64,000 nucleotides of DNA from Pelomonas sp. CA6 (GCF_022549225.1 NZ_JAKZFD010000010.1:1-64000), one strand, 5' to 3'. Positions 28,940 to 38,253 are shown, counted from the stretch's first letter. Translations and numbers: made by a program. Notes: a model not told the origin generated them from the letters alone.

Positions 28940-31327
28940 ATGAGCCGGCGACACGATCCCTTCTTCGACGGACCCCAGGGCCGCCCCGGGGCGCCGGCGC
29001 TGCGCCTGGCCACCGCGGAGGACGCCGCCCGCCTGCCCGACCCGGCGCCGCCGGCCCAGCCCGGCGAGGCGCTGCAGGGCGATCCGCTGCTGCAATGCCT
29101 GGTCTGGCTGACCCAGCACCATGGTCGCGCGCGCTCGGCCGAATCGCTGCGCGCCGAGGCTTCGGTGGACGGGCTGCTGACCCCCGATGCCGCGCTGCGC
29201 CTGATGCGCGACGCCGGCTACAACGCCGGGCTGCTGCGCCGCGGCATCGCTGAGATCAACCCGCTGCTGCTGCCCGCGGTGCTGCTGCTCAATGGCGGCG
29301 ACGCCTGCGTGCTGGTGCGGCGCGTGGACGAAGTCGCGCAGCCGGCCGGGCCGGTACGCTTCGAGGTGGTCTTCCCCGGCCCCGACGCCAGCCGCTGCAT
29401 CGCGGCCAGCGACGAACTGGAGCAGGAGTTCAGCGGCTTCGTGCTGACGGTCTCGCCGCGCGAGCAGTCCCTGGCCGCGCAGTCGGGCCGGCGCGCGCAC
29501 GGCGACGACGCGCTGCTGGCGCCGCCCGAAAGCCACTGGCTGTGGGGCACGCTGCGCCGTTTCATTCCCTATTACCGCTCGGCCATGGTGGCGGCGCTGC
29601 TGTCCAACGTGCTGATGCTGGTCTCCGGGCTGGTGACTTCGGTGATCTATGACAAGGTCATCCCGCACCAGGCCATGGTCACGCTGTGGACCCTGGCCGT
29701 CGGCGCGGCGGTGGCGCTGCTGTTCGACCTTTTCTCGCGCCAGCTGCGCTCTCACCTGATCGACCTGGCCGGGCGCAAGGCGGACCTGATCATCAGCGCC
29801 AAGCTGTTCCGTCAGACCCTGGGCGTGCGCATGGAACACAAGCCCGCGTCGGCGGGTTCCTATGCCCACTATCTGGCGCAGGTGGAGGTGGTGCGCGACT
29901 TCTTCACGTCGGCGACCATGTCGGCGCTGTCCGATGTGCCCTTCATCGTGCTCTTCGTCGCGATGACCTTCATCGTCGGCGGGCCGCTGGGCTGGGTGCT
30001 GGTGCTGGCGATTCCGTTGATCCTGATGCTCAGCTGGGCCATCCAGGGGCGGCTGCGCCGCGCGATGCGCACCCAGGTCGCCGAGACGGCCGACCTGCAG
30101 GGCACGCTGGTCGAGGCCATCGAAGGGCTGGAGGACCTGAAAACATCCGGCGCCCAGGGCCGCTTCCTGCGCCGCTACGAGCAGAGCACCGTGATCGCCG
30201 CCGAGGCGGCGCTGCGCGCGCGCAGCGCGTCCAGCTGGAGCAGCAACATCGCGATGACGCTGCAGCAGGCGATCAATCTGGTGATGCTGGTCTGGGGCGT
30301 CTATCTGATCCATGAAGGTCAGATCACCTCCGGCGCGCTGATCGGCGCGGTGATGTTCGCCGGCCGCGCCACCATGCCGCTGAGCAGCGTGGTCAGCCTG
30401 GCCACCCGCTACCAGGGCGCGCGCGCGGCCATGCTGTCGCTGAACCGGATGATGAACGCGCCGACCGAGCGCGAGAGCGAGCGCAACTACGTGCCGCTGA
30501 ACCAGACCACGGGCCGGCTGGGCCTGCATGACGTGGGCTTCGCCTACCCGGTGCAGGGCCAGGCCGACCCCGGGCAGGCGCCCAAGGTGCTCAAGGGCGT
30601 GAACCTGCGCGTCCCGGCGGGCGAGCGGGTCGCGGTGCTGGGCCGCATCGGTAGCGGCAAGTCCACCGTGCTGCGCATGCTGGCCGGGCTCTACCAGCCC
30701 ACCGAGGGCATGGTGGAGATCGATGGCATCGACCTGCGCCAGGTCGACCCGGCCGAGTTCCGCGAGCGCGTGGGCTTTGTGTCGCAGGAGCCGCGGCTGT
30801 TCCAGGGCACGCTGCGCGACAACGTGCTGATGGGCCGCCATGTCGACGCGCAGCGCCTGGTCGAAGTGGCGCAGCTGACCGGGCTGGACCGCGTCGTCGC
30901 GGCGCATCCCATGGGCTGGGACCTGCAGGTCGGCGAGATGGGCAGCCAGCTCTCCGGCGGCCAGCGCCAGCTGGTGGCGCTGGCGCGCGCGCTGGTGAGC
31001 CGGCCGCAGATCCTGCTGATGGACGAGCCCACCAGCTCGATGGACGCGCAGTCCGAAATCGCCTTCCTGCGCCAGCTGCGCGACGCCGCGCAGGGCTGCA
31101 CTCTGATCGTCGTGACCCACCGCCCGGCGGTGCTGGAGCTGGTGCAGCGCATCGTCGTGATGGACAACGGCCGGCTGGTGATGGACGGCCCGCGCGACCA
31201 GGTGCTGGCCGTGCTGTCCGGCGTGCGCCCGGCGCAGGGCGCGCCGGCGGCACCGGCCGCGCAGGACGGCGCCAATCTGCACATGCATCCGGCCACGCAG
31301 CCGGTGCAGCGTTCGGCGTCGGTCTGA
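28940..31327 (+). CDS. Type I secretion ABC transporter (permease/ATPase, LapB/LssB-like)
   Basis: 795 aa. Residues ~45-190 are a C39-like domain in which the catalytic Cys of true C39 peptidases is replaced (QGDPLLQCLVWLTQHHG), so it should bind rather than cut the substrate. Six membrane helices span about 205-500. The ATPase has Walker A GRIGSGKSTVLRM near 568, signature QLSGGQRQLVALARAL near 670, and Walker B ILLMDEPTSSMDAQ near 691. It would energise export of an unfolded substrate straight to the outside, together with the HlyD and TolC proteins encoded next. The ~60 N-terminal residues are Pro-rich and not conserved. Confidence 0.93.
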   Translation: MSRRHDPFFDGPQGRPGAPALRLATAEDAARLPDPAPPAQPGEALQGDPLLQCLVWLTQHHGRARSAESLRAEASVDGLLTPDAALRLMRDAGYNAGLLRRGIAEINPLLLPAVLLLNGGDACVLVRRVDEVAQPAGPVRFEVVFPGPDASRCIAASDELEQEFSGFVLTVSPREQSLAAQSGRRAHGDDALLAPPESHWLWGTLRRFIPYYRSAMVAALLSNVLMLVSGLVTSVIYDKVIPHQAMVTLWTLAVGAAVALLFDLFSRQLRSHLIDLAGRKADLIISAKLFRQTLGVRMEHKPASAGSYAHYLAQVEVVRDFFTSATMSALSDVPFIVLFVAMTFIVGGPLGWVLVLAIPLILMLSWAIQGRLRRAMRTQVAETADLQGTLVEAIEGLEDLKTSGAQGRFLRRYEQSTVIAAEAALRARSASSWSSNIAMTLQQAINLVMLVWGVYLIHEGQITSGALIGAVMFAGRATMPLSSVVSLATRYQGARAAMLSLNRMMNAPTERESERNYVPLNQTTGRLGLHDVGFAYPVQGQADPGQAPKVLKGVNLRVPAGERVAVLGRIGSGKSTVLRMLAGLYQPTEGMVEIDGIDLRQVDPAEFRERVGFVSQEPRLFQGTLRDNVLMGRHVDAQRLVEVAQLTGLDRVVAAHPMGWDLQVGEMGSQLSGGQRQLVALARALVSRPQILLMDEPTSSMDAQSEIAFLRQLRDAAQGCTLIVVTHRPAVLELVQRIVVMDNGRLVMDGPRDQVLAVLSGVRPAQGAPAAPAAQDGANLHMHPATQPVQRSASV

Positions 31328-31375
31328 GATGGCACGCCCGTCCCGGTCCAGGCCTGCCGCGTGGGAGTCGCCGGC

Positions 31376-32584
31376 ATGAGTGCGCCCAAGTCGCTGAGCC
31401 GCGAGGAAGGCCTGTTCGTCGGCGGCGTGCAGGGCGCGATGCTGGACGAGCCGCTGCCGCGCGCGGTCTGGGCGCTCTACCTGGTGTTGGCGGTCGTGGT
31501 GTTCGCGATCGGCTGGGCCGCGCTCGCCAAGGTCGACGAGGTCACGCGCAGCGACGGACGCATCGTGCCCGACGGCAAGGAGCAGGTCATCTCCAGCCTG
31601 GAGGCCGGCGTGCTGGGCGCGCTGATGGTGAAGGAAGGGCAGGAGGTCGAGGCCGGCCAGCCGCTGGCCCAGCTCGATCCCACCCGCGTCGAGGCGGCCC
31701 AGAACGAGGGCCAGGCCAAGCGTCTGGCGCTGATGGCCCAGGTGGCGCGGCTGCAGGCCGAGTCCTTCGGCCGGCCGCTGCAGTTCCCGCCCGAGGTGCA
31801 GAAGCAGCCGCGCCTGGTGCAGGCCGAAACCGAGGTGCACGAGAGCCGCCGCCGCGCGCTGGACGAGGCGGTGGCCAGCATCGGTAGCAGCATCGGGCTG
31901 GTGCAGCGCGAGCAGCGCATCGCCCAGTCCATGGCGGCCAAAGGCCTGATGTCGGACGTCGAGGTGATGCGCCTGGCGCGCCAGGTCAACGAGCTGCAGC
32001 AGCAGCGCAACGAGCGCGTCAGCCGTTTCCGCCAGGAGGCCAGCGCCGATCTGTCGCGCGTGCAGACCGAGCTGGCCCAGGTGGACGAGCAGATGGTGGT
32101 GCGCCAGGACGCGATGCGCCACACCCTGCTGAAGTCGCCGGTGCGCGGTCTGGTCAAGAACATCCGCATCAACACCGTGGGCGGTGTCGTGACCACCGGC
32201 GCGCCCATCATGGAGATCGTTCCGCTGGGGCCGCGCGTGCTGATCGAGGCGCGCATCAAGCCGCGCGACGTGGGCTTTGTGCAGATCGGGCAGACCGCCA
32301 TCGTCAAGCTCGCCGGCTATGACTACAACGTGCACGGCGGGCTGGAGGGCAAGGTGGAGTACATCAGCCCCGACGCGTTGGGCGAGACGGAGAAGGGCGG
32401 CGACGCCACCTACTACCGCGCCGTCGTCGCCGCCGAGCGCAACAACCTGCGCCTGAAGGGCGAGCCGCTGCCGGTCATCCCCGGCATGACCGCGTCGGTG
32501 GAGATACGCACCGGCGAGCGCTCGGTGCTGAGCTATCTGCTGCGGCCGATGATGAAGTCGCGCGAGGCGATGCGCGAGCGTTGA
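31376..32584 (+). CDS. Type I secretion periplasmic adaptor, HlyD/LapC-like
   Basis: 402 aa from the ATG at 31376 (GGGAG upstream). One N-terminal membrane helix (ALYLVLAVVVFAIGWAALAKV) anchors it in the inner membrane. The lipoyl/barrel-sandwich halves are DGRIVPDGKEQVISSLEAGV and LLKSPVRGLVKNIRINTVGG, separated by a long coiled coil (~110-255). The C-terminus VIPGMTASVEIRTGERSVLSYLLRP is typical of HlyD/PrtE adaptors. It bridges the ABC transporter and TolC. Confidence 0.94.
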   Translation: MSAPKSLSREEGLFVGGVQGAMLDEPLPRAVWALYLVLAVVVFAIGWAALAKVDEVTRSDGRIVPDGKEQVISSLEAGVLGALMVKEGQEVEAGQPLAQLDPTRVEAAQNEGQAKRLALMAQVARLQAESFGRPLQFPPEVQKQPRLVQAETEVHESRRRALDEAVASIGSSIGLVQREQRIAQSMAAKGLMSDVEVMRLARQVNELQQQRNERVSRFRQEASADLSRVQTELAQVDEQMVVRQDAMRHTLLKSPVRGLVKNIRINTVGGVVTTGAPIMEIVPLGPRVLIEARIKPRDVGFVQIGQTAIVKLAGYDYNVHGGLEGKVEYISPDALGETEKGGDATYYRAVVAAERNNLRLKGEPLPVIPGMTASVEIRTGERSVLSYLLRPMMKSREAMRER

Positions 32585-32707
32585 GCGGCAGCGCCGCATT
32601 TGCGCCCCGACAGGCCTTTTAATCCGGCTTTTGCGGCCGGCGCCGCGTGATGAAGTACGGGCTACGGAAATCCGCCGTCGTCGTTCCCGCATCTACCTGC
32701 CGCGCCC

Positions 32708-34162
32708 ATGTCCATCGAACCCCGGTCATTTGCCCTTGCCCGTCCCGGCACCTTGGGGATGGGCGCTCTGCTGCTCGCGTTGGGCCTGCTCACGGGCCCC
32801 GCCGCGCAGGCTCAGAAGGCCGGCGCGCGTGGCGCGCGTCCCGCCGCAGCCCAGCCCGCGCCGCCGGCCACGCCGGCCGCCGAAGGCGGTGTCAGCCGCT
32901 GTGGCGAGGACGAGGTGAAGGTCGCCGCGCGCGGGCAGGACCTGTCTCAGCTGGAGGCCAGCGGCGCCGACCCGCGCGGGCAGCTGCAGGAGCTGGTGCA
33001 GGCGGCGATGACGCGCAGCCGCGCGATCGGCGCGGTGCGCCTGCTGACGCTGGCCGCCGATGCCGACCACGAGGAAGCCAAGGCCCAGCGCCTGCCGACG
33101 ATCAGCCTCAACGCAACCAGCAACTACACCGGCACCGAGGTGGGCGGCATCACCACCGCCAATGGCATGCAGTCGCGTCTGGCCCTCAACGTCAGCGCGC
33201 CCATCTACGATTTCGGCCGGATCGAAAAACTGGCCCAGTGGCGCCGCGAACTGGCCGAGGCGGCGCGCTACAGCCAGAACAGCGCCGAGGAGCAGCTGGC
33301 GCTGCAGACCGTGTCGCTGGCGCTGGACCGCGGCCGCTACCAGCTGCAGGCCCAGGTCTACCAGCAGTACACGCGCAAGATGGCCTGCCTGGTCGACGCG
33401 CTGGAAACCATCACCCGCGCCGACCGCGGCCGCGCCAGCGAGCTGGTGCAGGCGCAGAAGAGCCTGCAGCAGGCCCAGCTGTCGCTGGAGCAGACCCTGT
33501 CCACGCTGCGCCAGACCGAGGTCAAGCTGCGCCGCTTCGTCGGCGACGAGCTGCCGCGCCCGGCCAGCATGAGCGCCGTGCTGGCGCGCCTGCCCGATCT
33601 GCAGGAGATGCAGTCCGACGTGCTGCAGTCCGCCGACGTGGCCCAGCTCACCGCCACCGCCAATGCGCAGCGCAGCTATGCCGAATCGGTGTCGGCGTCG
33701 CAGAAGCCTTCGGTGAGCCTCTTGTCCAGCGGGGCCGTGGGCACCGGCCAGGTGCGTTCCAAGGAGGTGGTGGCGGGCCTGGCGCTGAACATCCCGCTGC
33801 TGCAGCCGGGCGCGGGTTCCGCGGTCGCCGCCGCGCAGCGTCGCGCCCAGGCCGCCGGGCTGCAGCGCGAGGACACCATCGAGGCCAAGCGCTACCGCGT
33901 GCAGGAGATGCACGAGCTGGCCAGTTCGTCGATCGACCGCGCCGGCCGCATCGTCGACATCCTTCGCAACAGCGACCGCGTGCGCAGCTCCACGCTGCAG
34001 CAATGGCAGCAACTGGGCCGCCGCTCGCTGTTCGACGTGATGGCCGCCGAAGGCGACTACTACTCCATGCGCATCGCCCATGTGAATGCGCTGTTCGACG
34101 CTCAGCAGATCATTGCGATCATCTGGTCGCAGGGGCGCGGCGTGATGGCGCCCTTGCGCTGA
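32708..34162 (+). CDS. TolC-family outer-membrane channel of the type I system
   Basis: 484 aa with a signal peptide ending near AQA/QK (about residue 36). Two TolC-like halves with long helices follow: LISLNATSNYTGTEVGG-type strand segments and coiled regions (ELVQAQKSLQQAQLSLEQTL; DTIEAKRYRVQEMHELASSS). The residues after the signal are Ala/Pro-rich. A 123-bp gap separates it from hlyD and no ribosome site is obvious before the ATG, so a start some codons away is possible. It completes the secretion apparatus. Confidence 0.88.
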   Translation: MSIEPRSFALARPGTLGMGALLLALGLLTGPAAQAQKAGARGARPAAAQPAPPATPAAEGGVSRCGEDEVKVAARGQDLSQLEASGADPRGQLQELVQAAMTRSRAIGAVRLLTLAADADHEEAKAQRLPTISLNATSNYTGTEVGGITTANGMQSRLALNVSAPIYDFGRIEKLAQWRRELAEAARYSQNSAEEQLALQTVSLALDRGRYQLQAQVYQQYTRKMACLVDALETITRADRGRASELVQAQKSLQQAQLSLEQTLSTLRQTEVKLRRFVGDELPRPASMSAVLARLPDLQEMQSDVLQSADVAQLTATANAQRSYAESVSASQKPSVSLLSSGAVGTGQVRSKEVVAGLALNIPLLQPGAGSAVAAAQRRAQAAGLQREDTIEAKRYRVQEMHELASSSIDRAGRIVDILRNSDRVRSSTLQQWQQLGRRSLFDVMAAEGDYYSMRIAHVNALFDAQQIIAIIWSQGRGVMAPLR

Positions 34163-34224
34163 GCGACTCTATTCCCTAGACAGACAAGGCCGGGTCCCGG
34201 TGGGGCCAGGCGCGGAGACCCTGG

Positions 34225-34956
34225 ATGAGCCCGAGACTGGAACACGACAGCGAACGCAGCAAGCTGGAACAGATTGCCGGCCAGTCGCTCTATTCGGCTG
34301 GCGTGATGGAGGCGTCGATCGCCTATTGCTGGCGCATCCTGGCGCGCCATCTGCATGGCGAGCGGGTGCTGGAAATGGGGCCGGCCGAGGGCGTGATGAC
34401 GGAATTCCTCGCGCGCAGCGGCCGCCGGCTGTCGGTGGTGGAAGGCTCGGAGAGTTTTTGCCAGAGCCTGCGCCAGCGCTTCCCGGACGCCGAGGTCACC
34501 CACGCGCTGTTCGAGGAATACCAGCCCAGCCAGCGCTTCGACACCATCGTGATGGGCCATGTGCTGGAGCATGTCGACGACCCGGTGGCGGTGCTGCGCC
34601 GCGCGATGGGCTGGCTGAATCCGGGCGGGCGCATTTTTGCCGCCGTGCCCAATGCGCGCTCGCTGCACCGCCAGGCCGCCGTCGTGATGGGCATGCTGGC
34701 CCAGGAGGACGCGCTGAACGAGCGCGACCGCCACCATGGCCATCGCCGCGTGTTCAATCCGGAGTCCTTCCGCGCCTGCTTCAGCCAGGCGGGTCTGCGC
34801 GTCGAGCTGTTCGGCGGCTACTGGATGAAGCCGCTGGCCAACGGGCAGATCGAGGCCCACTGGACGCCGCAGATGGTCGAGGCCTTCATGCAGCTGGGCG
34901 AGCGCTACCCCGACATCGCCGGCGAGATCTACGTGCTGGCCGCGCTGCCGGACTGA
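34225..34956 (+). CDS. Class I SAM-dependent methyltransferase of the glycan cluster
   Basis: 243 aa. Motif I VLEMGPAEGVMTEFLA, the acidic loop VVEGSESFCQSL, motif IV FDTIVMGHVLEHVDDPV and the post-motif NPGGRIFAAVPNARSLHRQ. The last is typical of Methyltransf_23/UbiG-like enzymes found in polysaccharide and glycoprotein clusters, where they O-methylate sugars. It follows tolC by 62 bp on the same strand and ends 21 bp from the convergent VOC gene. The substrate is inferred from context only. Confidence 0.87.
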   Translation: MSPRLEHDSERSKLEQIAGQSLYSAGVMEASIAYCWRILARHLHGERVLEMGPAEGVMTEFLARSGRRLSVVEGSESFCQSLRQRFPDAEVTHALFEEYQPSQRFDTIVMGHVLEHVDDPVAVLRRAMGWLNPGGRIFAAVPNARSLHRQAAVVMGMLAQEDALNERDRHHGHRRVFNPESFRACFSQAGLRVELFGGYWMKPLANGQIEAHWTPQMVEAFMQLGERYPDIAGEIYVLAALPD

Positions 34957-34977
34957 GCGGCGGTGCGCGGCGCGACC

Positions 34978-35427
34978 TCAGCCGCGCTCGATGAACTCCA
35001 GCATGGGGCCGTGGCGGAACATCACGAAGGCGATGCGCCGCCCGCCAAAGGCCACCGCGGCGACCGGTTGCACCGTCACCAGGCCGCGCTGCGCGCGGCT
35101 CCAGGCCAGCGCGGCGTCCATGTCCGGCACCTCGTAGGCCAGGTGATAGAGCCGCGAACCGCCGCCGTCCAGCCAGGGGCGCAGCGTGTCGCGGCCGGGC
35201 AGGTCTTGCAGCAGTTCGATGCGCGGGCCGGCGCCATTCAGGAAGCGGCCGCGTATGCCCTGGGTCGGGTCCTCGAACTCCGCGCCTTCCAGCGTGTAGC
35301 CGATGGCGGCGAAGAAGCGCTGCGCCGCGTCCAGGTCCTTGCAGGCGTAGCCGAGGTGGTGGAAGTCCCAGCCTCCGGGCAGGGCGGGCGGGCTGGGAGA
35401 AGTGGGGGCGGTGGTGGGTTCAAGCAC
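34978..35427 (-). CDS. VOC-family protein in the FkbH/ACP operon
   Basis: 149 aa from a GTG at 35427, overlapping the upstream GNAT gene by 8 nt. Glyoxalase/methylmalonyl-CoA-epimerase-like fold: FHHLGYACKDLDAAQRFFAAIGY at the start, HLAYEVPDMDAAL in the middle and MFRHGPMLEFIERG at the end. The metal ligands expected of an epimerase (His, Gln/His, Glu) appear to be present. It is the last gene of the minus-strand operon FkbH-ACP-GNAT-VOC. It may act on the acyl group or the sugar intermediate; this is inference. Confidence 0.85.
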   Translation of the reverse strand: MLEPTTAPTSPSPPALPGGWDFHHLGYACKDLDAAQRFFAAIGYTLEGAEFEDPTQGIRGRFLNGAGPRIELLQDLPGRDTLRPWLDGGGSRLYHLAYEVPDMDAALAWSRAQRGLVTVQPVAAVAFGGRRIAFVMFRHGPMLEFIERG

Positions 35428-36004
35428 GGCGCAGCCTTCTGGCGGTCAGCGTGGCGAGGCGTTCGAGCTGGGCGCCGACGGCCGGCCAGGCCTCGCGCGA
35501 CAGCCGGTGCTCGATCGCGTCCAGTGTTTCATCTCCCAACTGGAACTGCGCGGTCAGGCGCTCGCGGTCGGTGAGGCCGCAGGAGTCGTGGAAGGACACC
35601 ACCGCCTGGTTGTCGGCGACGGTGCGGCAGTAGACGCTCTGCAGGCCCAGCACCTCGAACGCGGCGCGGTAGATCAGCCAGGCGCTCTCGACCGCGGCCA
35701 GCGACTGCGGCTTCAGGATCCAGCGTCCCCATTCGGCGCGCTGCGTCTGTGTGTCCAGATCGTAGAGGGCGATCAGCCCTTCGGGCGATTGCGTATCCCG
35801 GCGTTCGACGACGAAGTAATAGTCGCCGGCGCGCTCGTAGTAGCGCGCCAGCCAGTCGAGCTGTTGCGACGTGTTCGCGGCGCCGCCATGCAGGTAGCGG
35901 CCCAGCGCCGGATCGTTGCGCAACTCGACGATGAAGGGCGCGTCCTCGTCGCGGACCGGGCGGATGCGCCAGGCCGGGCCTTCCAGGCAGATCGAATGCC
36001 GCAT
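35420..36004 (-). CDS. GNAT-family acyltransferase
   Basis: 194 aa from the ATG at 36004, 13 bp after the ACP stop. RimJ/RimL-like GNAT fold: WRIRPVRDEDAPFIVELRNDP, YFVVERRDTQSPEGLIALYD, EWGRWILKPQSLAAVESAWL and YCRTVADNQAVVSFHDSCGL. This resembles PseH-type enzymes that acylate amino sugars. Placed directly after FkbH and an acyl carrier protein, it may take its acyl group from that carrier rather than from acetyl-CoA. A C-terminal Arg-rich tail follows the domain. Confidence 0.87.
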   Translation of the reverse strand: MRHSICLEGPAWRIRPVRDEDAPFIVELRNDPALGRYLHGGAANTSQQLDWLARYYERAGDYYFVVERRDTQSPEGLIALYDLDTQTQRAEWGRWILKPQSLAAVESAWLIYRAAFEVLGLQSVYCRTVADNQAVVSFHDSCGLTDRERLTAQFQLGDETLDAIEHRLSREAWPAVGAQLERLATLTARRLRRA

Positions 36005-36017
36005 GGTCGCCGGGCGC

Positions 36018-36248
36018 TCAGGCGCCACTCTCGGCCGCCGCGACCAGCGCGGCGATGCTGTGCAGCGAGGCCAGCTGTTCCTCGCTGAACTGCAGCCCCA
36101 GCTCGTCCTCGATGGCGAAGACCAGCTCGACATGCTTGAGCGAATCCCATTGCGGGGTGTTCTCGCGCGAGCTGTCGGCATGGATCTCGCACTTGAGCAC
36201 GCTGGAGGCGATGGCGATCACGCGGTCACGAAGAAGAGGGGAGCTCAT
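36018..36248 (-). CDS. Acyl carrier protein (dedicated)
   Basis: 76 aa from the ATG at 36248; it overlaps the end of the FkbH gene by 23 nt. Phosphopantetheine site is Ser36 in PQWDSLKHVELVFAIEDELG. Four-helix ACP pattern, short and acidic, without features of the fatty-acid ACP (no DSLDTVE). It is expected to carry the three-carbon unit made by FkbH and hand it to the GNAT encoded next. Confidence 0.9.
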   Translation of the reverse strand: MSSPLLRDRVIAIASSVLKCEIHADSSRENTPQWDSLKHVELVFAIEDELGLQFSEEQLASLHSIAALVAAAESGA

Positions 36249-37980
36249 GCAGAGGGTCCTGGCAGGTGGCGGAAACGGTGGAGGTGGCGGGGAGGGCGGG
36301 GGCCAGCAGCGTGACGCCGTCGGGCGCGCGGTGCGCGCGCAGCCGCTCGGCCGGCACGGCATGCCAGCCCGGCTCCGGCGCCTGGCCCAGCCAGCGCGCC
36401 AGCCATTCTCGCGCAGGCTGGTTGCGCGGCCCATGTTCGACGCGGAAGCGCACCGACTCGCAGTCCGCCAGCTGCGGCATCTGCTGCAGCGCCAGCGCAA
36501 CGATGCTGTCCTCCAGCCGGCGCCCCAGCGCGCGGCAGCTGATGCACAGCTCCAGCACGTCCAGCGCCGGCCCGTTGCGCTGCGCGACGAGCACGGCGAT
36601 GGTGCCGCTGTCCGACAGCCGGTCGGCCAGGCGCACGCTGACCACGGCCGAGTCCGGCGCCTGCAGATGCTGCTGCAGCTCGGCGCCGTTGAAGCGGCGC
36701 ATCGCCAGGTTGAACTGGTTGGTTTTCACGCAGAGGTCGGCCAGGCGCTGCAGGTCGGCTGCCGGGTCCAGGCGCAGCTCCAGGCTCACCTGCAGGCTGC
36801 GGTAATACTCGGCATCGGGCTCGCCCTGGCCCTGCAGCGCGGCGCGCTCGGCCTGGGCCTGCGCGTCCTGCACGCGCTTGCGGTCGTCGTCGCTGACGGC
36901 CCAGCGCCACAGCGCGGGGCAGAGGTCCAGCGCGGCCTGGGTCTGCGCGGCGTCGGCATGGGCCCACAGCGTGCGGATCTGCGGGTGGTGGCTGGCCACT
37001 TGGGCCAGCTCGCCGGCGTTGTCGTCCACGTAGACCATGGCGTCCAGACCGATGCGCAGCTGCTGCGCGATGCGCGCGAGCGCCTCGGACTTGTCGCCCC
37101 AGCCGATCTCGGTGGCGGAGAAATGCGCCCAGCGCAGCGGAAAGTCCTGCCGCTCGTCAAACAGCTGGCGCACGTCGACGGCCTCGTTGCGCGAGACCAG
37201 CGCGAGAAAGATGCCGCGCTCGCGCCATTGCAGCAGGCGCTGCTGCAGCGCGCGGTGCGCGTCGCTGAGCTCGACGCCGCGCACGCCGTCCTCGCCCAGC
37301 ACGCCGCGGTACAGGGTGTGGTCCAGGTCCAGCGCGATCGCCTTCAGCGGTGGCAGCAGCAGCGCCGGCAGCCAGTGGCAGGCCAGCGCGCGGGCGGCCT
37401 GCAGCTGGGCCAGGCGCGACAGCGGCGAGCCGGCCCAGCTGGCATTGCGCGTATCCAGCAGCGGCACCCCGGCCTGCTCGCACAAAGGCTGGAGATTGGC
37501 CAGCTGCACGCCCGGCTGGGCCAGCAGCCGCTCGCGAGCTTGCGCCTCCTGCTCCGGCGCGAGCCAGGTGGCGATCAAAATGGGCGCGGCGTCGGCCTGG
37601 CGCAGCGCGCGGACGCGGCCGCTCAGCCAGTCCAGCCAGTCCGCGAGCGCCAGCTTGCTCAGCAGCCGCGTGTTGTCCAGCCAGAGCAGGTGCAGGTCGG
37701 GCGGGCGCAGCGTGGGCAGCTCGGCGAACATCAGGCTGTCGTCGTAGTCGCCGATGTCGAAGTCCGCCGTCCAGCGGCCGAAGCGCAGGTAGGGCGTCAT
37801 CAGCTCGATGAGCGGCTCGAAGGCGTGGTTGCGCCAGACGCGGATGCGCCGCGCCGGGGCCTGCGGGTCCGTGGGCAGCTCGGCCTGCGTCAGCGCCAGC
37901 CGCGCGGGCCGGGGCGCGAACAGCAGCTCTTGCGCTTCACACAGCGCCAGGACTCGGTCGATGGTGGGAGGGCTGGACAT
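36226..37980 (-). CDS. FkbH-like HAD-IIIC family protein (glyceryl-ACP type)
   Basis: 584 aa, first gene of the operon. The N-terminal ~200 residues are the SGNH-like region common in FkbH proteins. HAD motif I is AIALDLDHTLYRGVLGEDG (Asp218, Asp220), motif II is in LALVSRNEAVDV, and the metal-binding motif is MVYVDDNAGELAQV. The C-terminal GNAT-like part has KTNQFNLAMRRFN, a strong FkbH signature. Known members dephosphorylate 1,3-bisphosphoglycerate and load the glyceryl group on an ACP. The adjacent ACP supports this. Arg replaces the usual Lys in motif II, a mild deviation. Confidence 0.9.
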   Translation of the reverse strand: MSSPPTIDRVLALCEAQELLFAPRPARLALTQAELPTDPQAPARRIRVWRNHAFEPLIELMTPYLRFGRWTADFDIGDYDDSLMFAELPTLRPPDLHLLWLDNTRLLSKLALADWLDWLSGRVRALRQADAAPILIATWLAPEQEAQARERLLAQPGVQLANLQPLCEQAGVPLLDTRNASWAGSPLSRLAQLQAARALACHWLPALLLPPLKAIALDLDHTLYRGVLGEDGVRGVELSDAHRALQQRLLQWRERGIFLALVSRNEAVDVRQLFDERQDFPLRWAHFSATEIGWGDKSEALARIAQQLRIGLDAMVYVDDNAGELAQVASHHPQIRTLWAHADAAQTQAALDLCPALWRWAVSDDDRKRVQDAQAQAERAALQGQGEPDAEYYRSLQVSLELRLDPAADLQRLADLCVKTNQFNLAMRRFNGAELQQHLQAPDSAVVSVRLADRLSDSGTIAVLVAQRNGPALDVLELCISCRALGRRLEDSIVALALQQMPQLADCESVRFRVEHGPRNQPAREWLARWLGQAPEPGWHAVPAERLRAHRAPDGVTLLAPALPATSTVSATCQDPLHELPSSS

Positions 37981-38205
37981 GGCGGTGGTGGGGCAGGGTC
38001 AGGCCTTGCGTGAGGCGGCGGGCGCCCGCGCGAGGCCACAAGCTTGGCAGGCATGATAGCCAGGCGCCCCGCCGATCAAGGCCGCAGTAGGCGGGCAAAG
38101 GCCGCGCATCTCTGCGCCTGGCCCCGCGGCGCGGCACTGGGTCTGTCGGTGGAACTGCCGGGGTCGGACGGCGGTCCTCCGGCGATTGGCCGCGGCCACG
38201 GCTTG

Positions 38206-38211
38206 CACAAT
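38206..38211 (+). promoter_or_regulatory. Possible -10 of the fdtA operon
   Basis: CACAAT within CTTGCACAATCGG, 43 nt before the fdtA start, in the 273-bp divergent region 37981-38253. The same CTTGCACAAT block occurs before the ybaK gene (55550-55559), so it may be a common sigma-70 element in this genome. TTGGCC lies about 15 bp upstream as a poor -35. Confidence 0.35.
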
Positions 38212-38253
38212 CGGCCCATATTTCCGTGCATCCGAATCCCGGAGAGCCCTGGT

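Noticed and set aside
28940-31327. Peptidase-containing (C39) bacteriocin exporter
   Set aside because: The N-terminal domain lacks the catalytic Cys (DPLLQC replaces the DCG-type motif), and adaptor and TolC genes follow, so it is a type I exporter with a C39-like binding domain.
28772-32692. 1306-aa minus-strand ORF across the type I secretion genes, and similar giants at 16-2160 (+), 2547-5003 (+), 25681-29013 (-) and 53663-56317 (-)
   Set aside because: These are antisense or off-frame shadows of clear genes. Their translations are rich in His, Arg, Gln, Gly and Ala without domain motifs, as expected when third-position GC bias removes stop codons.
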